The translations under genes and the position numbers were made by a program. The notes beneath the pieces are model-generated. The model was given only the letters and a program-made list of their open reading frames with translations, was not told where the DNA came from and did not search any database. From Firmicutes bacterium UBA5493 (GTDB lineage Bacteria > Bacillota > Limnochordia > Darwinibacteriales > Darwinibacteriaceae), in the NCBI GenBank assembly GCA_002424045.1, contig DIPH01000034.1:48086-93614 (forward strand): a stretch of DNA of 45,529 nucleotides, given 5' to 3'. This document shows positions 32,864-40,670 of the stretch, in pieces (the first letter of the stretch is position 1; each line of letters starts with the position of its first letter).

Positions 32864-34354
32864 CTAGACTGCCTCTACAATTCCGCCAGTGGCCAGCCTC
32901 ATAATCTCGTGCTCAGTCATGGTGGTGTCTAAGACTTCACCTTGAATCTGGCCATGATACATTACCAAGGCTCTGTCACAAAGGCGGATGATTTCTTGAG
33001 CTTCACTGGATAGTACCACGACGGCCATCCCTTCCTCAGCCAATTTCAAGATAATCTCGTAGATCTCTTCTTTGGCACCCACATCAACCCCCTGGGTGGG
33101 ATTGTCTAGAATCAAGAGTCTAGGGTTTGCCGCCAGCCACTTGGCCAGTACGACTTTCTGTTGGTTTCCACCAGACAGCGTATTAATGGCATCTTTGAAG
33201 CTCTGCAACGTGATATCTAGCTCCCGCTGTTGGCTCTTGAATACCTTGCCATGCCTGTCAGTATCAATGACTCCCCTTTTGGCAAAGAGCGGCCAGGTGA
33301 CAATGGATGCGTTTTCTAGAACATTCATGTCCTTAAGAATTCCGTTTTCTTTACGATTGCGGGGTAGATAACCAATACCCATCTGCAGGGCCTGCTCGGT
33401 GCTTGTTACCTTCACTTCCTCGCCGCCAAGGAACATCTTGCCTGACAAGGCTCTATCTGCGCCAAAGACTGTCTGAAAAAGTGCACTGCGTCCATCGCCC
33501 AAAAGGCCTGTCACCCCAAGGATTTCGCCTTCCCGAACGGAGAGGCTAATCTCCCTAAAAGACCGGGCATGGGTGAAATTCTCTAATCTGAGGATTTCTT
33601 GCCCAATCCTTTGCGTCCTGGTGAGTTTTTCGATCCTGATGGCATGGCCTACCATAAAACGGGTCAGATCGTCTGTGGTGACATCGGCCACGTCCCCTTC
33701 TGCCACCAATTTCCCATCCCTGAGGACAACGTAGCGCTGACAGACTTCCATCACCTCACCAAGCTTGTGAGAGATAAAAATAATTCCGACACCCTGATCT
33801 CTGAGGGTTCTCATCATATGGAAAACCCTCTTGATCTCGGGCTCCGTTAAGGACGTTGTGGGTTCGTCCATGATAATCACCGAAGCGTCCATCATAATCG
33901 CACGACAGATCTCCACAATCTGCTTATACGAAGCATCCAAGTCACGCACCATGGTGCCCGGATCAAGCTTAATGTCCATGCGCTCGAAGATGTCCTCTGT
34001 TGCTTTGAACATGCTCGTCAAATCCAGGCGTCCCCTTTTGTCTTTAAGCTCTCGCCCGACGAACATGTTCTCAAAGATGGGCAAATCGTTAATGAGATTG
34101 AGCTCTTGGTGGATGAAGGCAATGCCCGCACCTAGGGATTGGGCAGGTGTGTCAAACCTTACCCTCTGTGAATCAATGAAAATCTCACCGGAATCCATTT
34201 GATGGACTCCCCCTAAAATGTTCATGAGGGTGGACTTTCCCGCGCCATTTTCTCCAATGAGAGCACAGATCTCTCCGCCCTTGATGGTGATGGATACATC
34301 CTTCAATACTACATTTGTACCAAAAGACTTGGTTATGCTTTTCATTTCAATCAT
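32864..34354 (-). CDS. Ribose-type sugar ABC transporter ATPase (two ABC domains)
   Basis: A 496-residue tandem ATPase of the RbsA/XylG/MglA family. Domain 1 has Walker A GENGAGKST (34-42) and Walker B VIIMDEPTTSLTEPE. Domain 2 (from about 250) has a degenerate Walker A (GLLGDGRSALF, no Lys), signature LSGGNQQK and Walker B LLILDNPTQGVDVG, where Asn replaces the usual Glu-type residue. Such asymmetry is normal for this family. Start at ATG 34354; the ribosome site is weak. A hairpin at 34375-34398 separates it from the binding-protein gene and may lower its expression. Confidence 0.94.
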   Translation of the reverse strand: MIEMKSITKSFGTNVVLKDVSITIKGGEICALIGENGAGKSTLMNILGGVHQMDSGEIFIDSQRVRFDTPAQSLGAGIAFIHQELNLINDLPIFENMFVGRELKDKRGRLDLTSMFKATEDIFERMDIKLDPGTMVRDLDASYKQIVEICRAIMMDASVIIMDEPTTSLTEPEIKRVFHMMRTLRDQGVGIIFISHKLGEVMEVCQRYVVLRDGKLVAEGDVADVTTDDLTRFMVGHAIRIEKLTRTQRIGQEILRLENFTHARSFREISLSVREGEILGVTGLLGDGRSALFQTVFGADRALSGKMFLGGEEVKVTSTEQALQMGIGYLPRNRKENGILKDMNVLENASIVTWPLFAKRGVIDTDRHGKVFKSQQRELDITLQSFKDAINTLSGGNQQKVVLAKWLAANPRLLILDNPTQGVDVGAKEEIYEIILKLAEEGMAVVVLSSEAQEIIRLCDRALVMYHGQIQGEVLDTTMTEHEIMRLATGGIVEAV

Positions 34355-34374
34355 CGCATCACATCCAATTACAA

Positions 34375-34398
34375 GGAGGTGGCTTTGAGGCCACCTCC
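34375..34398 (-). terminator. Intercistronic hairpin between the binding-protein and ATPase genes
   Basis: GGAGGTGGC (34375-34383) pairs perfectly with GCCACCTCC (34390-34398) around a 6-nt loop, 15 nt after the binding-protein stop. There is no T-tract, so partial termination or 3'-end protection of the binding-protein mRNA is likelier than full termination. Confidence 0.6.
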
Positions 34399-34412
34399 CG
34401 CATTGTTAGACT

Positions 34413-35357
34413 CTAGTATGGCGAATTAGCATCAAGAAACTGGAGGTAGTTATCTCTGTCAACGATGGTTGTTGGAATGATCTTGACCTCTTCTACCTGT
34501 TCACCTTGGAGGACTTGTAGCGCCACATCCACAGCGTCTTGAACCATGGCCGGGCTGTATAATGCAGACTGAATCCAGATATCCTCGTTTTCAGGCATTA
34601 GCTCAAAGTACTCCTGCATGCCGCCGCCACCGGTGATTACCTTAATGTCTGTGCGTCCAGCTTCCCGAATTGCTTGCAAGACGCCTAGGGATGTCTCATC
34701 ATCCATGGAGTAAACGGCATCGATCTTGGGATTGCGGATCAGGATGTCGGCGAAGTCCTTAAGGCCATCTTCCCTGGTAAACTGCGTTGCATACGTGAGC
34801 AGCTCTAAGTTTGGTGCTATTTCAGCGACGGTATCCAAGAACCCTTTCTTGCGCAGGGCTGATACTGAACCAGATGATGGAACTTCCAGGATAACCACTG
34901 TTGCTTCTGGACCTACTTTATCAACGATGTAATGGGCTCCTTGGATACCCATGTCTTCGTTATCCCCTGATACTCTGTAGATACCCTCGAGGTCAATGAC
35001 TATATCAAAGTTTACTATAACAATACCTGCATCTAGAGCTCTTTCCATGGAAACTTCCATGCCTTCCCACTGCGGAAAAGCAACGATAGCCTCAGCTCCC
35101 CAGGTCATCAAGTCGTCAAGCTGCGCAGTCATTTCTTCTGCGTTGGAGCTAGTCTGAATCCGATATGCTACTTCTTCGCCCAACTCTTTCAAGCGTGCTT
35201 CAGCGTTGTAGGCCACAGCTGCTACCCAGCCATGGGTCACTGCTGGAGCTAGAACACCAATTTTGTACTGCTCAGCGGCGAGTGCCACAGGTGCTGAATA
35301 GCCCACTACTGAAAAGACTAAAGCAAGTGATAAGACTACCAACATAAACCTCTTCAT
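34413..35357 (-). CDS. Sugar ABC transporter substrate-binding protein, non-lipidated
   Basis: A 314-residue exported type I periplasmic binding protein (RbsB/Peripla_BP_4 class). The N-terminal signal has a basic start, a hydrophobic core and a signal peptidase I site after about residue 27-28 (VALA-AEQ), with no lipobox Cys. The mature part begins YKIGVLAPAVTHGWVAAVAY and has VYSMDDETSLGVLQAI and VITGGGGMQEYF. It delivers a sugar to the permease encoded downstream. It is the first gene of a four-gene operon with the dehydrogenase last. Start at ATG 35357 after a GGGGGA ribosome site. Confidence 0.93.
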   Translation of the reverse strand: MKRFMLVVLSLALVFSVVGYSAPVALAAEQYKIGVLAPAVTHGWVAAVAYNAEARLKELGEEVAYRIQTSSNAEEMTAQLDDLMTWGAEAIVAFPQWEGMEVSMERALDAGIVIVNFDIVIDLEGIYRVSGDNEDMGIQGAHYIVDKVGPEATVVILEVPSSGSVSALRKKGFLDTVAEIAPNLELLTYATQFTREDGLKDFADILIRNPKIDAVYSMDDETSLGVLQAIREAGRTDIKVITGGGGMQEYFELMPENEDIWIQSALYSPAMVQDAVDVALQVLQGEQVEEVKIIPTTIVDRDNYLQFLDANSPY

Positions 35358-35406
35358 TCTACGTTTCCCCCTTTTTTATTTCATGCTTGAAGCTGAGCTT
35401 CTTCAT

Positions 35407-35434
35407 GTATTACATTTCTTTTTAACCAGCACAA
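35407..35434 (-). promoter_or_regulatory. Putative promoter of the sugar ABC operon
   Basis: On the minus strand TTGTGC (35434-35429), a 16-bp spacer and TAATAC (35412-35407), about 50 bp before the binding-protein start. Confidence 0.45.
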
Positions 35435-35456
35435 AATCCTTCTTAAGACTTAGATT

Positions 35457-35492
35457 ATGAAAGACCACCGCTTCAGATTTAGCAGTGGTCTT
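35457..35492 (-). terminator. Terminator after the gamma-glutamylcyclotransferase-like gene
   Basis: On the minus strand AAGACCACTGCT pairs with AGCGGTGGTCTT around an 8-nt loop (35492-35481 with 35472-35461), 11 bp after the stop; a short T-containing tail follows. Confidence 0.7.
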
Positions 35493-35502
35493 GCTCGGCA
35501 CC

Positions 35503-36087
35503 TTATTGCCACGTTCGTAGCTCTCTTAGGTAGGGCTCTGTGAAGCCGTGTTTTTCAGCGGCCCTGATGATTTGCTCCAGATAGCCGGGTCGCGGAGTTC
35601 CAAATTCGGATTCTGTCGCGACATAAACTAAAGCTTCAACGAACTCTCCCGAAGCTATGTCCTCCACAAGAAGGGCTTTCTTGATATAGTGACCCGTGGC
35701 CACACCTTCATAAAAATCAAGAATCCTTTCATCCTGCGCAGAAATACTCCACAATACGCCCTCCACAACGTCCTCGGGGCTTTCAAGGATAGAGGCCACA
35801 CCCCGCCGATTGATAACAAATCGATACCCCTTGATCTGAGCAAGGCCGGTTTTGTCCGCCGTCAAGCACCGTTCTGCCATTTGATCCTCATCAAGATTGG
35901 AACCATAGGCAAAATACAAACGAGCGTGTTCCTCGTCACTCAAGGCGGTTTGCGATTCATCGGTCTTCATGGCCATCAACAGCGCCCTTGTTGCACCTTC
36001 GGAACTCTCGCTTAGAGTCAAAGTGAGCACCGCGAGCACCACCAACAAAGTGTGTAATATGTCCATAGTAGTAGGTTTTCTGTTCAT
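35503..36087 (-). CDS. Membrane-anchored gamma-glutamylcyclotransferase-like (AIG2) protein
   Basis: A 194-residue protein with one N-terminal hydrophobic segment (about 9-25) and a GGCT/AIG2 domain: YFAYGSNLDEDQM with the substrate-loop YGSN at 61-64, and the catalytic Glu127 in LDFYEGVATGHY. The family cyclises gamma-glutamyl amines or amino acids to 5-oxoproline. The membrane or export segment is unusual for a cyclotransferase. Start at ATG 36087 with GGGAGGG upstream; an in-frame ATG at 36111 lacks one. It lies 39 bp downstream of glutamate 2,3-aminomutase, so the two may be cotranscribed and both handle glutamate-like substrates (inference). Confidence 0.82.
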   Translation of the reverse strand: MNRKPTTMDILHTLLVVLAVLTLTLSESSEGATRALLMAMKTDESQTALSDEEHARLYFAYGSNLDEDQMAERCLTADKTGLAQIKGYRFVINRRGVASILESPEDVVEGVLWSISAQDERILDFYEGVATGHYIKKALLVEDIASGEFVEALVYVATESEFGTPRPGYLEQIIRAAEKHGFTEPYLRELRTWQ

Positions 36088-36126
36088 GTCCCCGGCCCTC
36101 CCTTGTTTCACTCATTTCCTTATGCA

Positions 36127-37377
36127 TTAGAAAAATCCCTCTATATCAGGAGTAGGACGATTCGGGTAATCAAACACCTTGCCCTCCCAGGTTCGAATCT
36201 TAATGCTATTTTTTCCCCTAGATATGAGATACTGCGGTGCAATAGGGGTTTTACCGTGCCCTTGGGGAGCATTAATGATGTAGGTTGGTATAGCCATACC
36301 CGAGGTATAGCCCCGCAAGTGTTCCATAATCTCGATTCCCTCGTCGACAGAGGTGTTAAAATGGGTGGTCCCCATCACACGTTTGGCATGGAAGATGTAG
36401 TAGGGTCTGATCCTGAATTTCAGAAGTTCTTGGTTTAAAAGACGCATGACATGTTTGTCATTGTTAATCCCGTTTAAGAGGACAGCCTGGTTCCCCAGGG
36501 GGATTCCGGCATTGACCAATTTGTCACACGCCTCTTTTGCTTCCCTCGTGAGCTCCTTAGGATGGTTAAATTGAGTATTAATGTAGAGCGGCGGATATTT
36601 TTTTAGTATGTCTACCAATTTGTCCGTAATCCTTTGGGGCATCGTCACTAAAACCCGCGAGCCTAACCGCACATAATCAACGGACTGGGTGGCATGGAGC
36701 TCACCTAAGAGCCAGTCTAAGGTGGCATCAGATAGAAGAAGAGCATCTCCACCTGTGACTAAGACATCCCTGATTTCAGGATGTGCTTTAATATACTCAA
36801 TAGACTCCTCAAGCACCTTTCTAGACGTATGGTGATCATCAGAACCTATGTTTCGTCGTCTCTGACAATGTCTGCAGTACATCGCACACTGGTTCGTTAC
36901 ATTGATAATCACCCTGTCTGGATAGCGCCTAGTGATGGCACCGGCGGGGTTGGTGTACTCCTCACCCATAGGGTCAGCGAGCCCCTCTTTCATGAGCTCG
37001 GCCACCATTGGAATGGATTGCAGCTTGATGGGGTCATATCTATTATCGTCATCAATTAAAGACAGATAGTAAGGAGAGATGCTCCAGCGGTACTTGGCGG
37101 CCACCTTGCGCACAGCTTCGACTTCTTCTTCATCTAAGGAAATAAGTTTGCGCAGCGTGTCCACATCAGAGATTCTATTCTTGAGCTGCCACCTGTAGTC
37201 GTTCCAATTCTCCTCTGTGCCTTTGAGATGAGCAAGAATTTTTTCCTTCTTTTCCTCAGACTTTCCTTGCTGCGTGGGGGCCATACCCCTGGGAATCGTA
37301 TCCTTCACATCGAGATAGTCTTGAATTCTATTCTCAAGTTCGTCTGCCCTGTTTCGGGCTATCTGTTTTTTATTCAT
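36127..37377 (-). CDS. eam: Glutamate 2,3-aminomutase (radical SAM, KamA family)
   Basis: A 416-residue radical SAM, PLP-dependent aminomutase. The cluster motif CAMYCRHC gives Cys164, 168 and 171. In lysine 2,3-aminomutase two Asp residues bind the substrate side chain; the equivalent positions here are Lys332 (FHAKRVMG) and Asn369 (IINAPQGHG). These are the substitutions reported for Clostridioides difficile glutamate 2,3-aminomutase. It should therefore convert L-glutamate to beta-glutamate, a compatible solute in some anaerobes. Start at ATG 37377 with AAGGAGA upstream. A good promoter lies directly upstream. Confidence 0.9.
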   Translation of the reverse strand: MNKKQIARNRADELENRIQDYLDVKDTIPRGMAPTQQGKSEEKKEKILAHLKGTEENWNDYRWQLKNRISDVDTLRKLISLDEEEVEAVRKVAAKYRWSISPYYLSLIDDDNRYDPIKLQSIPMVAELMKEGLADPMGEEYTNPAGAITRRYPDRVIINVTNQCAMYCRHCQRRRNIGSDDHHTSRKVLEESIEYIKAHPEIRDVLVTGGDALLLSDATLDWLLGELHATQSVDYVRLGSRVLVTMPQRITDKLVDILKKYPPLYINTQFNHPKELTREAKEACDKLVNAGIPLGNQAVLLNGINNDKHVMRLLNQELLKFRIRPYYIFHAKRVMGTTHFNTSVDEGIEIMEHLRGYTSGMAIPTYIINAPQGHGKTPIAPQYLISRGKNSIKIRTWEGKVFDYPNRPTPDIEGFF

Positions 37378-37420
37378 GGCATCTCCTTTCCAAGGTCAAT
37401 GTTCTTTAGATATAAGATTT

Positions 37421-37450
37421 ATTATACTACGATAGGGGGATATTCGTCAA
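37421..37450 (-). promoter_or_regulatory. Sigma-A-type promoter of the aminomutase gene
   Basis: On the minus strand TTGACG (37450-37445), an 18-bp spacer and a perfect TATAAT (37426-37421), about 45 bp before the start codon. This is the best promoter match in the window. Confidence 0.75.
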
Positions 37451-37469
37451 AAAAAGTTCGCCAAATATG

Positions 37470-37492
37470 GAATAAAGCACTATGAATAAAGC
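37470..37492. repeat. Direct repeat GAATAAAGC upstream of the aminomutase promoter
   Basis: Two exact copies of GAATAAAGC (37470-37478 and 37484-37492), 14 bp apart, lie just upstream of the -35 element; a possible regulator site. Confidence 0.4.
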
Positions 37493-37550
37493 TTTTCCCC
37501 GATTTGAGCCTCCTTTGATATTTCCCAATTACCGACCACGGACCTCCTTT

Positions 37551-37590
37551 AAATGAAATAGACGGGCTCCTTTTGGAACCCGTCTAATTG
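37551..37590 (-). terminator. Terminator after the C69 dipeptidase gene
   Basis: A 12-bp stem (37586-37575 with 37570-37559 on the minus strand) with a 4-nt AAAA loop is followed by TTTCATTT. It closes the peptidase-transporter operon. Confidence 0.85.
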
Positions 37591-37614
37591 GTGTTGTGTG
37601 TTTCAATCAAACAC

Positions 37615-39234
37615 TTACATATCTTTCATGGTCTCGCCGTATCCTACTTCTTCTAACCACCAGGTTGGGTATCCGACAGAAGTGCCCATTCCTACATAAC
37701 CATCATCATACTTGGCAACCAAATCAGCGGCCAGTTCCCACCAACTATTCACTACATTCGTACATGCATTGTAGGAGTAATCGGTAAGGTACTTAATAGC
37801 CAACTCGGGATTTGTGTCAAACATGGTTGCTGCAGCCAATTCTACAGCTGGTTGCATAGCGAAGAAGTTGTCTTCGAACTCAGCCTGTTTAGCTTGGATA
37901 TCTTCCATCATGTAGCTGTACTTCAGGTCAGCCCAGTTGCTTACGAAGTTGAAAGCCCACCATGCGGAATTGCGATCAAAGATGTCTCGTCTACCACTGC
38001 TGAAGGATTCAGGAACTTCAGTGATTCCAGCATAAAGCGGAATGTAAACGGTGGAGTGAGGTACGTCCTCGCCAAACCATAGCAAGCCTGCCATACCTTG
38101 AGGCAGCCAGCTTCTGACTTCGCCTACGAAGCTATAGGAACACCTAAACAAAGAGATGGCACGTTCCCAATCCAGGCTTCCCATTCCTTCTGGTTTCACT
38201 GAGGTTGGGGTTGGATAGCGATTTGGATTTCCGAAGGGGCCAGCAGCCATTCCTTGGGTTAGGTCAAACTCGGTTCCTTGGTAATGGTCACGATAGATAG
38301 CCATCAATTTTTGTGGTGTAACTAGTTCATCAGGTTCAACGGAGAATGGATACTCATCAGCATAAGGATCTAAGCCCAAAGAAGGAGCTAGCAAATCCAG
38401 TACTCGCCACTCACGACGTGACTGATAAGCTGGGGATCCATAAGGCGTAGGATTGTAGACTTTGTGGAACACAAATGGTTCAGACTCATCCCACCAGCCA
38501 AATTCTTGGGCAACTGAATAGACGTTCGAAGAAGCCATAAAATTATTGGGATCGTCGAGATCGATCTCGCCAATGCGAGCTCTGTTGGCAATTACGGATA
38601 CGTGACCATCGGGAATACGTTGGGCTACCCAAACAGCACCTGGTTCGTCACTGCCTTGGGTCCAGAAAGGCCCAGGTCCGCAAATTTCGAATAGCCATAC
38701 TTCATCATTAGCATCAGCAATGGTTAGGCCTTCTCCACCATCAACATAACCATAGGTTTCAGCGAGTGCGCCAGCCACTTGGATGAACTCACGGGCATTT
38801 GTCGAGCGTTGCAGGGCAAAAGCAGTCAATTGCTCAACGTTGAGCATTGCTTCAGTATTGCGCAGTTCGCGGCGCCCGGACCAAGTTGCTTCACCGACCA
38901 AGACCGAATGTTCATTCATGAAAGGATAGCCAATGTGGAAATATGTGTAGGTCTGTTCCGCTTGGGGAATTTCGCCCACATAACTTGGTTCTCTAATCGT
39001 GTCTGTACAGAGGTTCACATATACAGGTGTCATCGTTCCTGGTTCAAAGGTTTGACCAGGGATAATTTGGATACGAGCATCATAGTTGCCATCACATGTG
39101 TGGGCAGTCATTACCGAGCCATCTACCGAAGCATCTTTGCCGACCATGATGGAGGTACAAGCAAATGCTGATACGCTCACCATCATCACGACGGCGACCA
39201 CCAAACTAAGGACAAATAATCTTTTGGATTTCAT
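37615..39234 (-). CDS. Secreted C69-family dipeptidase
   Basis: A 539-residue exported N-terminal-nucleophile hydrolase (PepD/U34 type). The signal peptide ends AFA and is followed at once by Cys26 (CTSIMVGKDASVDGS), so cleavage would expose the catalytic N-terminal Cys directly. Other family marks are MTAHTCDGNYDARI, GEATWSG, DGGEGLTIADANDEVWLFE and VIANRARIGEID. It probably trims dipeptides outside the cytoplasmic membrane. It is the last gene of the DctM-like transporter group, 82 bp after the zinc amidohydrolase-like gene, and is followed by a strong terminator. Start at ATG 39234 with AGGAGG 8 nt upstream. Confidence 0.92.
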   Translation of the reverse strand: MKSKRLFVLSLVVAVVMMVSVSAFACTSIMVGKDASVDGSVMTAHTCDGNYDARIQIIPGQTFEPGTMTPVYVNLCTDTIREPSYVGEIPQAEQTYTYFHIGYPFMNEHSVLVGEATWSGRRELRNTEAMLNVEQLTAFALQRSTNAREFIQVAGALAETYGYVDGGEGLTIADANDEVWLFEICGPGPFWTQGSDEPGAVWVAQRIPDGHVSVIANRARIGEIDLDDPNNFMASSNVYSVAQEFGWWDESEPFVFHKVYNPTPYGSPAYQSRREWRVLDLLAPSLGLDPYADEYPFSVEPDELVTPQKLMAIYRDHYQGTEFDLTQGMAAGPFGNPNRYPTPTSVKPEGMGSLDWERAISLFRCSYSFVGEVRSWLPQGMAGLLWFGEDVPHSTVYIPLYAGITEVPESFSSGRRDIFDRNSAWWAFNFVSNWADLKYSYMMEDIQAKQAEFEDNFFAMQPAVELAAATMFDTNPELAIKYLTDYSYNACTNVVNSWWELAADLVAKYDDGYVGMGTSVGYPTWWLEEVGYGETMKDM

Positions 39235-39316
39235 TGAAAAGCCTCCTGTCTATTATTGATACTGCTCTTACCTTCTTCCCTCAGAGTACCTGTCTACTAC
39301 CTCCCTCGCTAAAATT

Positions 39317-40483
39317 TTATTCATAGGCCAACCGGGTGCTTGGCACACTGGCTGGATTTGCGAAGTAATACCCAACACCATTTTCAATAATCTCTGCATA
39401 CCGAGGTACGTTCGAAATCTTGATGGTTTTGCCCCAATTGAGATCGCTCCAGGACTGAGCCAGTTCTAACACTGTCGAAGTGTGTCTTCCGACCCTGACA
39501 TCAATGGGCCACCCATCGTCACCGATTTTCTCGTATAACAAGCCGTACTCCCCAGCCTTCTGTACAAAGGGATCCTTACCGGTTAGGAGCAAGTGCTCGT
39601 CGGTCACTCCCCGCACCCTATCTAACATTGGTTCAGGTGTTTCTACCAGATAGGAAATGGCTTGCGAGTGATCGCCAACTTCGCGATGGGATAAACCATG
39701 GAGACTCTCTGGCGAATATTCCATTCCGATGCGAAATTCCGTAGCATTCAACATCATGGACGTCATAGCTGCTACATTCGTACCCTTCTGATGAGCAACA
39801 ATGGTACTGATCACTGGATACTCCAGTTCTGCCTCGTGTAAATCGATAAAGACATCCACGTTCTCTCCCCGAATCAGCTCCATAAAGGCGAAATTGGTGC
39901 GTTCGGTTAAGCTTCCATTAGCGTACCCCGGCCAAGTACGGTTGAAGTTACGAATATCCATGTACGCTAACATCTGCTTGCTGGGATAGTGAACGTACAC
40001 TTCAGGGTCTGGCCATGAGTCTAAGGGATTCGTCCAACGATCTCCCATACGATACTGCTTCTCTCCCCACGGCGTTGGAATACTGTAGTATTGTGGATAG
40101 GCATCCCCTGGTCTTGTGACCGTTGACGCACTGCGGTTGGCGCGGATAGCTACGATTAACCGACCCACTTCCACTTGAGCAGTTTCCACCAAAAGCTCCG
40201 CTGTGAGATTAGCCGCTGGTTCTTCTGGATGGGAACCGCCTATAACCATAAGGGTTCCCCCAGGTTCTTTGCCTTCGAAAATGTAGATGTTGCAATCGTT
40301 AATGTTGTCCTTCATTCCTGGATAGTAGTCACTTAGCTTCTTGACAGTGGTTACGCCATCGCCAAGTACCACAGTCTCGGTAAAGTTGCGATGATTATAA
40401 AACTCTATACCGGCCCAAACAATAACGGCTAACATCAGGGTAAAAGCTACGATTTTAACAATAAACAAGCTTCTATTGTTCAT
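39317..40483 (-). CDS. Membrane-anchored zinc carboxypeptidase / succinylglutamate desuccinylase-like protein
   Basis: A 388-residue protein with an N-terminal anchor (about 8-27) and an extracytoplasmic M14/AstE-AspA-like metallohydrolase domain. Zinc ligands are visible as His85-x-x-Glu88 (IGGSHPEEPAAN) and His216 (FIDLHEAE). The substrate motif NRTWPG (181-186) and a late acidic residue (YLVETPEP) fit the family. Enzymes of this type remove a carboxyl-terminal residue or deacylate N-acyl amino acids. Start at ATG 40483 with GGGGAGAG upstream, 12 bp after the stop of the small membrane protein. It acts beside the C69 dipeptidase and the permease in one operon. Confidence 0.8.
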   Translation of the reverse strand: MNNRSLFIVKIVAFTLMLAVIVWAGIEFYNHRNFTETVVLGDGVTTVKKLSDYYPGMKDNINDCNIYIFEGKEPGGTLMVIGGSHPEEPAANLTAELLVETAQVEVGRLIVAIRANRSASTVTRPGDAYPQYYSIPTPWGEKQYRMGDRWTNPLDSWPDPEVYVHYPSKQMLAYMDIRNFNRTWPGYANGSLTERTNFAFMELIRGENVDVFIDLHEAELEYPVISTIVAHQKGTNVAAMTSMMLNATEFRIGMEYSPESLHGLSHREVGDHSQAISYLVETPEPMLDRVRGVTDEHLLLTGKDPFVQKAGEYGLLYEKIGDDGWPIDVRVGRHTSTVLELAQSWSDLNWGKTIKISNVPRYAEIIENGVGYYFANPASVPSTRLAYE

Positions 40484-40495
40484 GTCTCTCTCCCC

Positions 40496-40660
40496 TTATT
40501 TAATGTGAAATACCCTCAACAAAAACGGCATCAAGATGATGCAGTACAGCACCGCCTCCTGGGCGTCACGTGTCTTGATAATGTTTCTGATTAGGATCAG
40601 GCTAACAGCCGCCGAGAGAACATAATAGGAAGCGTTGATCAAAATGTTTAAGAATGTCAT
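40496..40660 (-). CDS. 54-residue membrane protein between permease and hydrolase genes
   Basis: A short gene with ribosome site GGAGGGGA directly before ATG 40660 and stop TAA at 40496-40498. The protein begins MTFLNILINASYYVLSAAVS and ends LLRVFHIK. It has two hydrophobic helices (about 5-24 and 38-50) joined by a charged loop (RNIIKTRDAQEAV). It fills the gap between the DctM-like permease gene (10 bp upstream) and the hydrolase gene (12 bp downstream). Spacing and ribosome site argue that it is translated. An accessory-subunit role for the permease is inferred only from position. Confidence 0.7.
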   Translation of the reverse strand: MTFLNILINASYYVLSAAVSLILIRNIIKTRDAQEAVLYCIILMPFLLRVFHIK

Positions 40661-40670
40661 GACTCCCCTC

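Noticed and set aside
36127..37377. EF-P lysine aminomutase (EpmB) or lysine 2,3-aminomutase assignment
   Set aside because: The N-terminal extension, length and Lys332/Asn369 pair fit glutamate 2,3-aminomutase better.
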